Below, one piece after another: positions 6,459 to 10,982 of a stretch of DNA of 10,982 nucleotides. Each line of letters starts with the position of its first letter. The first letter of the stretch is position 1. The DNA is taken from the NCBI GenBank assembly GCA_900546495.1, contig URDN01000062.1:1-10982 (forward strand), in the 5' to 3' direction. The notes beneath the pieces are model-generated. The model ran no database searches and was not told the DNA's origin. It saw only the letters and a program-made list of their open reading frames with translations. Position numbers and translations under genes: made by a program. Origin of the DNA: an uncultured Lachnospiraceae bacterium. Its GTDB lineage: Bacteria; Bacillota; Clostridia; Lachnospirales; Lachnospiraceae.

Positions 6459-7595
6459 TTATTTACCGATAACACTGTTTGAGATAACGATTCTCTGTAC
6501 TTCGTTTGTTCCCTCGAAAATCTGGAAAATCTTGGCATCTCTCAACAGTTTCTCTACCGGATACTCACGGCTGTAGCCATATCCGCCAAACATCTGAATT
6601 GCCTCAGAAGCAACTTCCATAGCGATATCAGAAGCATAGCATTTTGCGATTGCGGATTCTTTTGTATACGGAAGACCCATATCCATTTTTGTCAGTGCAT
6701 GTGCTACCATCTGACGTGCGGTTTCTGTCTTGATCTCCATATCTGCTACTTTGAATTTCAGCGCCTGATTTTTGATGATCGGTTTGCCAAACTGTACACG
6801 CTCTTTGCCGTAAGCGATGGCCTCGTTGATACCTCTCTGCGCGATACCGGTTGCAACGCATCCCATCCAGGTACGAGCCTGATCCAGTGTCTGCATTGCA
6901 ATGTTGAAACCTTTTCCTTCCTCACCGATCAGATTAGAAGCCGGGATTCTGACATCCTCAAGAACAACATCACAGGTGTTGGAAGTACGGATACCCATCT
7001 TGTTTTCTTCTTTTCCTGTGCTTAAGCCCGGAGTTCCTTTTTCAACGAAGAACATAGACATTCCTTTGACACCTTTTGTCTTATCTGTCATGGCTATTAC
7101 ACAATAGAAAGAAGCGATGCCGCCATTTGTGATAAAACATTTTCTTCCGTTCAGTACATACTCATCACCATCTTTGACAGCAGTTGTTTTGCCTGCACTG
7201 GCATCGGATCCAGCACCCGGCTCAGTCAGGCAGAATGCGCCAAAGCCGCCTTCCAGGATCAGATCACATGCACGCTGTTTTAACTCTTTACTTCCTGCGA
7301 TCAGTACCGGTTTCATACCAAGTCCGCTGGCGGAAATGGTAGTTGCAAATCCAGCATCCGCAATTGCCATCTGCTCGATGAGTGCTGCCACATCCACTCT
7401 TGATAAACCCGGGCCACCAAACTCCTCCGGAACTTCCAGTGCCTGATATCCCTGCTCGATTGCTTTATCATAAATCTCTTTCGGCCATTCGCCGGATACA
7501 TCGTATTCTTTACACTGCTCTACGACTTCCTTGTCGCAGAAATTTTTTACGTCCTGTAACAGATCCTGTGCTTCTTCTGAAATTAAATATGCCAT
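6459..7595 (-). CDS. Short-chain acyl-CoA dehydrogenase (probable enoyl-CoA reductase)
   Basis: A 378-residue flavoprotein of the acyl-CoA dehydrogenase family, with the usual helical N-domain, beta-domain and helical C-domain. Signature 1 is GAFCLTEPGAGSD (119-131), which contacts FAD and substrate. WPKEIYDKAIEQGY and VPEEFGGPGLS (55-65) are typical N-domain blocks. Signature 2 is QMFGGYGYSREYPVEKLLRD (334-353). The catalytic base is Glu361 in FEGTNEVQR (360-368), the position used by short- and medium-chain enzymes. Where many family members read LDGGR, this one has LDQARTWMG (237-245). In a fermenter, beside its own etfBA, it most likely reduces an enoyl-CoA (crotonyl-CoA to butyryl-CoA, or acryloyl-CoA to propionyl-CoA). 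Substrate choice cannot be read from the sequence. AAGGAGG lies 7 nt before the ATG. It sits between the lactate dehydrogenase (73 nt upstream) and etfB, so it probably shares the ETF pool with the lactate dehydrogenase. Confidence 0.9.
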   Translation of the reverse strand: MAYLISEEAQDLLQDVKNFCDKEVVEQCKEYDVSGEWPKEIYDKAIEQGYQALEVPEEFGGPGLSRVDVAALIEQMAIADAGFATTISASGLGMKPVLIAGSKELKQRACDLILEGGFGAFCLTEPGAGSDASAGKTTAVKDGDEYVLNGRKCFITNGGIASFYCVIAMTDKTKGVKGMSMFFVEKGTPGLSTGKEENKMGIRTSNTCDVVLEDVRIPASNLIGEEGKGFNIAMQTLDQARTWMGCVATGIAQRGINEAIAYGKERVQFGKPIIKNQALKFKVADMEIKTETARQMVAHALTKMDMGLPYTKESAIAKCYASDIAMEVASEAIQMFGGYGYSREYPVEKLLRDAKIFQIFEGTNEVQRIVISNSVIGK

Positions 7596-7668
7596 TTTGA
7601 CTCCTCCTTATAATAAATGATCTTATTTTTTCAACTGATTGTTATTTTTCTCACAAAAACAGTTTGTT

Positions 7669-9099
7669 TTACAACTTGTAGCAGATTTTACCCGGATTTA
7701 AGATCATCTTCGGATCAAATACTTCTTTGATTCCTTTCATCAGGCGCATGCTTGTCTCACCTGCAAACGCTGCCAGATAATCCATCTTTCCGTAACCGAT
7801 TCCGTGCTCACCGGAGATCAGTCCGCCACACTCTGCTGCTTTTTTATAAATAATATCCATGAAATCAGCAACCTGTTTTTTGAATTCTGCCTCATCCATA
7901 TCATTTGCACATGCATAAATATGTAAATTTCCATCACCTGCATGACCAAAACTCTTGATGATAAAATCGTATTTTTCTTCCAGTGATTTTACAAATGTCA
8001 GATATGATGCGATCTGATTTACCGGAACAACGACATCACACTCATCCAGCAGTTTTGTCTCTGCTTCGATGGCTTCCAGGAAGGAACTTCTTGCTGCCCA
8101 GGCATCTTTTTTCTTCGCCGGTGTATCGGCAACCAATACGTCGATGGCACCTGCTTCAAGGACAACTTCTGCTGCTTTCTCTGTGATCTCTTCCAGAGAT
8201 TCCATATCGTCTCCGTCAAAAGTTACCAGCAGATATGCTCCGATGTCCACGCCCTCTAACTGCTGTGGAAATACGCTCTTTCCAAGGTAACGCTCGGACG
8301 CCAGAACGATTTCTTTTTCCATAAATTCAATGGCCTGTGGCTGTAAGTGCTCCATGAAAAATTTCGGAACAGTTGCGATACAGTCTTCCAGATTCTCATA
8401 CGGGATGATCAGGCTGATGGTCTCCTTCGGTGCCGGAATCAGTTTTAATGTCAGCTCAGTGATGATACCCAAGGTTCCCTCGGAACCGATCATCAGATTT
8501 AATAAACTGTATCCGGTGGAAGTTTTTGATACGGTTGCACCAAGTTTTACAACCTCACCTGTTGGAAGTACCACAGTCATTGCTCTGACATAATCTCTCG
8601 TACAACCGTACTTTACGGCTCTCATACCACCTGCATTTGTGGATACGTTTCCACCCAGTGTTGCAAATTTTTCACCTGGATCTGGTGGATACAAAAGTCC
8701 CTGTTTCTGTGCATCCTCAGCAAGATCATTTAACAGAACGCCTGCCTCCACACGAACTACAAAGTTCTCTTTGTCATACTCCAGAATCTTATTCATCTTG
8801 GACATGTCGACCATGACACCGCCGTGCAGTGCAACAGAGGCACCTGTCAAACCGGTTCCTGCGCCTCGCGGGATAACCGGAACGCTGTTTTCATAACACA
8901 GCTTCACGATTGCTGAAATATCCTCCGTTGTGGTTGCCTCGATCAGTACGGTCGGAGCTCCTTTTCCGTAAATTGGCATTTCATCGTGAGAATAATCTGC
9001 GTTGATCTCATTTCCGGTGAATACCTTGCCCGGAACAATTTTTTTGAACTCTTCTATGAGTTCCGGTGTCACTTGGTTGTAGCTGTAATCTGCCATCAT
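7669..9099 (-). CDS. lctD: FAD-linked D-lactate dehydrogenase, ETF-dependent (LctD/GlcD family)
   Basis: A 476-residue flavoprotein of the VAO/PCMH family with FAD-binding type 4 and FAD-linked oxidase C-terminal domains. The FAD domain holds IPRGAGTGLTGASV (76-89), YPPDPGEKFATLGGN (137-151), NAGGMRAVKYGCTRDYV (155-171) and the GSEGTLGIITE block (205-215). The C-terminal substrate domain holds DVVVPV (355-360), FGHAGDGNLH (384-393) and SGEHGIG (429-435), whose histidines ligate metal or bind the 2-hydroxy acid. It ends in FDPKMILNPGKI, typical of the family. There is no iron-sulfur domain. It should oxidise D-lactate to pyruvate, passing electrons to EtfAB as in the Acetobacterium woodii Lct system; glycolate or another 2-hydroxy acid is possible. 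Start choice: a longer frame opens at 9120, but its codons contain the AAAAGGAGG ribosome-binding site (9106-9114), so translation should begin at the ATG at 9099 (6 nt spacing) or the adjacent ATG at 9096. Its place after larA supports lactate as the substrate. Confidence 0.85.
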   Translation of the reverse strand: MMADYSYNQVTPELIEEFKKIVPGKVFTGNEINADYSHDEMPIYGKGAPTVLIEATTTEDISAIVKLCYENSVPVIPRGAGTGLTGASVALHGGVMVDMSKMNKILEYDKENFVVRVEAGVLLNDLAEDAQKQGLLYPPDPGEKFATLGGNVSTNAGGMRAVKYGCTRDYVRAMTVVLPTGEVVKLGATVSKTSTGYSLLNLMIGSEGTLGIITELTLKLIPAPKETISLIIPYENLEDCIATVPKFFMEHLQPQAIEFMEKEIVLASERYLGKSVFPQQLEGVDIGAYLLVTFDGDDMESLEEITEKAAEVVLEAGAIDVLVADTPAKKKDAWAARSSFLEAIEAETKLLDECDVVVPVNQIASYLTFVKSLEEKYDFIIKSFGHAGDGNLHIYACANDMDEAEFKKQVADFMDIIYKKAAECGGLISGEHGIGYGKMDYLAAFAGETSMRLMKGIKEVFDPKMILNPGKICYKL

Positions 9100-9184
9100 C
9101 CAAATCCTCCTTTTACACATTTCTCAAAATTTTTATCCCATCCCGTATTCTGAGCACAATCGTTTCACAATTTTTGCGTTCAAA

Positions 9185-9212
9185 AATATAGGGAATTATC
9201 GTATTTCATCAA
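9185..9212 (-). promoter_or_regulatory. Possible internal promoter before the lactate dehydrogenase gene
   Basis: On the minus strand, TTGATG (9207-9212) and TATATT (9185-9190) are 16 bp apart within the 155-bp AT-rich larA-lctD gap. This gap is the longest inside the operon. It shows no terminator and no TGGTNNNACCA operator. A start near 9178 would give a leader of about 80 nt. This is only a consensus match in AT-rich DNA. Confidence 0.3.
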
Positions 9213-9275
9213 ATTATTGACTTACATTTTCTGGTTTTATCAGCTTATTTTTACTTTCTGTCAGTGCGTCAAAAA

Positions 9276-10562
9276 TTATTTTTTTCTAACGATTACGGAA
9301 ACACCATCCGGAATCACAGTGATTTTGCTGTCCGTCTTTCCCAGATATGCATCTGCCATGCGGATTGCCTCATCTACGCTCTCTGCGTAATCCATCTGCA
9401 TATCATTGACCAGCTGCTTCGGTGCCTGTGTTACCATGATGACTTTGTGATGTAACAGCACTCTGCACAAAATCTGTGCTTCCCACTGATCCGGAATCGT
9501 TTTGTCCCGGGGTGTATCCAGAAAACGCTGCATGATCACATTTTTGTCTTCACCGCTGGCAAAGGTGTCATATAATGACTGTCCTCCATGACCATCGATA
9601 CAGCTGGAAACCATGATGATCACGCCGCCTGAATTGCAGCTTGCCTCAGCTGCCGTCATACCTTTGACGGACTGGTAAATATTCTGATCCAGCGGGTAAC
9701 CTCCGTTTGTGGAAATCACGATATCGGAAGGGATTGCATCCACACCGGACATCTGATCCACAAATCTGCATCCTTCTCGATGTGCTTCGTTGAAATCTCC
9801 GGCATACGCCCGAATGACTTTTTTATTTTCATCCAGTACCACATTTATGATAAAAGCAAGTTTTGCCTGTTCTGCCGCATAAATCATATCCCGATGGATT
9901 GGGTTGCCTTCCAGCACGCCGGTTCTGGCATAATCGCTGGCAATAAACTCGGAACAATGGTTTGCCATGACCGTTGCTGCACTGGATACGCCCGGCAGCA
10001 CGCTTTTTCTTCCACCGGAAAAACCTGCGAAAAAGTGCGGTTCGATAAATCCCTCGGCAATCAACAAATCCGCCTCGGCTGCAATCTTGTTAATCTTCAA
10101 TTTTCCACCGGATGGCAACGTACCAAGTTCTATCATATCTGCATCTTCATGACTTTTATGCACTGCAAATGTGATGTCCTCGCGATCTACAATGTCTTCA
10201 CCAAATTTGTAGATCAGTTCTTCTCTGGTCGTCGGTCTGTGAAAACCAGTGGCAATCAGAATTGTAATCTTTGCATTCGGATTTCCTGCTTTGATTTCTT
10301 CTAAAACGCCCGGCATGATCACTTTGCTTGGAACCGGCCGCGTGTGGTCACTGGCGATCAACACGATGTTATCTTTCCCCTTTGCCAGCTCCCGTAACCG
10401 TTTGGAATGGATGGGATGCGCTAAGGCATCTTTTACAATTCCTTCTTCGGGCTTGTCTGCCTGAAACTTATTCGCCCTGGAGACAAGTATACCATTCAGG
10501 CGATTATCCGGAATTGTTACCTTCATCTTTTCTTTGCCAAAAGGTAATGTTACCTCTGCCAT
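9276..10562 (-). CDS. larA: Nickel-dependent lactate racemase LarA
   Basis: A 428-residue protein of the LarA family (usual length about 420-430), which racemises lactate with a nickel-pincer nucleotide cofactor. Residues known from the Lactobacillus plantarum enzyme are all present at the same or nearly the same numbers. They are Asp72 and Arg75 in SDHTRPVPS, His108 in ATGFHRP, His176 in EPHFFAGFSGGRK, Lys186 (the Lys184 equivalent, covalently holding the cofactor), His202 in ANHCSEF (the His200 nickel ligand) and Lys300 in YQSVKG. It is therefore predicted to be a cofactor-bearing, active racemase rather than a degenerate homologue. LarA-type enzymes can act on other 2-hydroxy acids, but the following D-lactate dehydrogenase gene favours lactate. 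GGGGGA lies about 8 nt before the ATG. It is the first gene of the operon, under two promoter candidates and three operators. The cofactor genes larB, larC and larE are not in the window. Confidence 0.93.
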   Translation of the reverse strand: MAEVTLPFGKEKMKVTIPDNRLNGILVSRANKFQADKPEEGIVKDALAHPIHSKRLRELAKGKDNIVLIASDHTRPVPSKVIMPGVLEEIKAGNPNAKITILIATGFHRPTTREELIYKFGEDIVDREDITFAVHKSHEDADMIELGTLPSGGKLKINKIAAEADLLIAEGFIEPHFFAGFSGGRKSVLPGVSSAATVMANHCSEFIASDYARTGVLEGNPIHRDMIYAAEQAKLAFIINVVLDENKKVIRAYAGDFNEAHREGCRFVDQMSGVDAIPSDIVISTNGGYPLDQNIYQSVKGMTAAEASCNSGGVIIMVSSCIDGHGGQSLYDTFASGEDKNVIMQRFLDTPRDKTIPDQWEAQILCRVLLHHKVIMVTQAPKQLVNDMQMDYAESVDEAIRMADAYLGKTDSKITVIPDGVSVIVRKK

Positions 10563-10590
10563 GTTTTGATTCCCCCTTATAAAACATTTT

Positions 10591-10601
10591 TGGTAGTACC
10601 A
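10591..10601. promoter_or_regulatory. Operator O1, TGGTAGTACCA
   Basis: A palindrome TGGT-AGT-ACCA that fits the TNGTNNNACNA operator of LldR/FadR-type GntR regulators. It covers the predicted start point of the proximal larA promoter (about 10600) and ends 29 bp before the larA ATG. It is identical in sequence to O2, 27 bp away. Confidence 0.6.
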
Positions 10602-10606
10602 CTTTT

Positions 10607-10635
10607 ATTATATTTTTTGGTAGTACCAATTGGAA
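10607..10635 (-). promoter_or_regulatory. Proximal larA promoter candidate (P2)
   Basis: On the minus strand a perfect TATAAT (10607-10612) stands 17 bp from a weak TTCCAA (10630-10635). Operator O2 fills the spacer and O1 covers the predicted start, so a bound regulator would block it. The poor -35 makes it less certain than the distal promoter. The leader would be about 38 nt. Confidence 0.5.
10618..10628. promoter_or_regulatory. Operator O2, TGGTAGTACCA
   Basis: A second identical TGGT-AGT-ACCA palindrome, extended to TTGGTAGTACCAA (10617-10629), lying between the -35 and -10 boxes of the proximal larA promoter. With O1 it gives a pair spaced 27 bp centre to centre. Confidence 0.65.
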
Positions 10636-10696
10636 CAAAAAATAAAGTTTTCATCGGGAACTTAACTGCTCCACGAAAACATTCATATCATTTAAT

Positions 10697-10707
10697 TGGT
10701 TCTACCA
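10697..10707. promoter_or_regulatory. Operator O3, TGGTTCTACCA
   Basis: A third TGGTNNNACCA site with a different central triplet (TCT). It lies at about +11 to +21 of the distal larA promoter, a position where a bound repressor would block initiation or early elongation. Keeping the arms while the centre changes is what a real operator would show. Confidence 0.6.
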
Positions 10708-10724
10708 TTTCTTAACTAATTTAC

Positions 10725-10753
10725 ATTTTACTCATTTTTTTTCTGTGCGTCAA
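10725..10753 (-). promoter_or_regulatory. Distal larA promoter (P1), SigA type
   Basis: On the minus strand TTGACG (10748-10753) and TAAAAT (10725-10730) are exactly 17 bp apart, with an A8 run in the spacer. The predicted start is about 10718, giving a leader of about 155 nt that contains all three operators. The leader also holds an imperfect hairpin with GTTTTC/GAAAAC ends (10648-10680). Confidence 0.6.
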
Positions 10754-10860
10754 CATCATATCGCACAAAATTTTCCAAAAAAAAACAGCAAATTATACAA
10801 AAATTCTTGTTTAAGGTAGTTTAAAAAGAAGCTGGAAGAAAACTCCAATGCCGGCACGAT

Positions 10861-10982
10861 TGATTTTCTATCTGCGCTGCGCCGCCTATCTCCGACCGCT
10901 TCCGCGAACTCACCAACAGCAAAAACAGCTGTTGGCTCAAACACACTCCCGCGGTCGGGCTATGCTCGCTCCGATAACGGAA
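10861..10982. repeat. GC-rich palindromic sequence running off the window, probable interspersed repeat
   Basis: Base composition rises sharply from about 10870 compared with the AT-rich larA control region. It contains nested inverted repeats: CCGACCGC (10892-10899) with GCGGTCGG (10951-10958), enclosing CCAACAGC (10913-10920) with GCTGTTGG (10928-10935). A 62-codon minus frame across it (10756-10944) has no ribosome-binding site and runs on into AT-rich DNA, so I do not call a gene. The pattern fits a dispersed non-coding repeat of Lachnospiraceae-type genomes, but copy number cannot be judged from one copy. The rest of 10760-10860 shows nothing definite. Confidence 0.4.

Noticed and set aside
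7609..7640. TTGAAA and TATAAG 16 bp apart just before the acyl-CoA dehydrogenase gene, as an internal promoter
   Set aside because: The TATAAG overlaps the gene's AAGGAGG, so a transcript starting there would lack the ribosome-binding site.
9100..9120. Upstream ATG at 9120 as the start of the lactate dehydrogenase gene
   Set aside because: The extra seven codons contain the AAAAGGAGG ribosome-binding site of the ATGs at 9099/9096, and family members begin near the MADYSYNQV sequence.
10756..10944. A 62-codon minus-strand frame beginning MFEPTAVFAVGEFAEAVG
   Set aside because: No ribosome-binding site could be seen, the frame runs from a palindromic GC-rich repeat into AT-rich DNA, and the second half is simply translated poly-A/T sequence.

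Overview
The window looks like an anaerobic, butyrate- or propionate-type Firmicute, most likely a member of the Lachnospiraceae. This is inferred from protein style, strong AGGAGG ribosome-binding sites, moderate GC with AT-rich intergenic DNA, and a clostridial lactate-oxidation and ETF gene set. Species cannot be named from the sequence alone. Every recognisable gene lies on the minus strand, so genes are transcribed from right to left.

Right half (about 4440-10760): a lactate-utilisation operon. In transcription order it holds larA (nickel-pincer lactate racemase), an FAD-linked D-lactate dehydrogenase of the LctD/GlcD family, an acyl-CoA dehydrogenase, etfB and etfA. It ends at a perfect 16-bp rho-independent terminator (4444-4482). 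LarA would interconvert L- and D-lactate. The dehydrogenase would oxidise D-lactate to pyruvate and pass electrons to EtfAB. The acyl-CoA dehydrogenase, encoded between them, is the obvious second ETF partner, probably working as an enoyl-CoA reductase. Upstream of larA lie three copies of TGGTNNNACCA, the operator type of FadR/LldR-like GntR regulators. They coincide with two promoter candidates, so lactate-responsive repression is likely. No regulator, lactate permease or larBCE cofactor genes are in the window.

Middle (3936-4586): a gene-free stretch. It holds the promoter of the left gene group, a densely palindromic element of about 250 bp (4037-4283; a structured RNA or a miniature IS-like element), a broken LysR-type DNA-binding domain (4303-4434), and the lactate operon terminator.

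Left half (33-3935): three closely spaced genes, probably one operon. They encode an ABC-F ATPase of Uup type, a ten-helix DMT/EamA transporter, and an unusual fusion of a 5'-nucleotidase-like HAD domain to a degenerate guanylate-kinase-like domain.

Far right (10563-10982): 420 bp without a credible gene. The first 200 bp is the larA control region. The last 120 bp is a GC-richer palindromic sequence that runs off the window and looks like an interspersed repeat.
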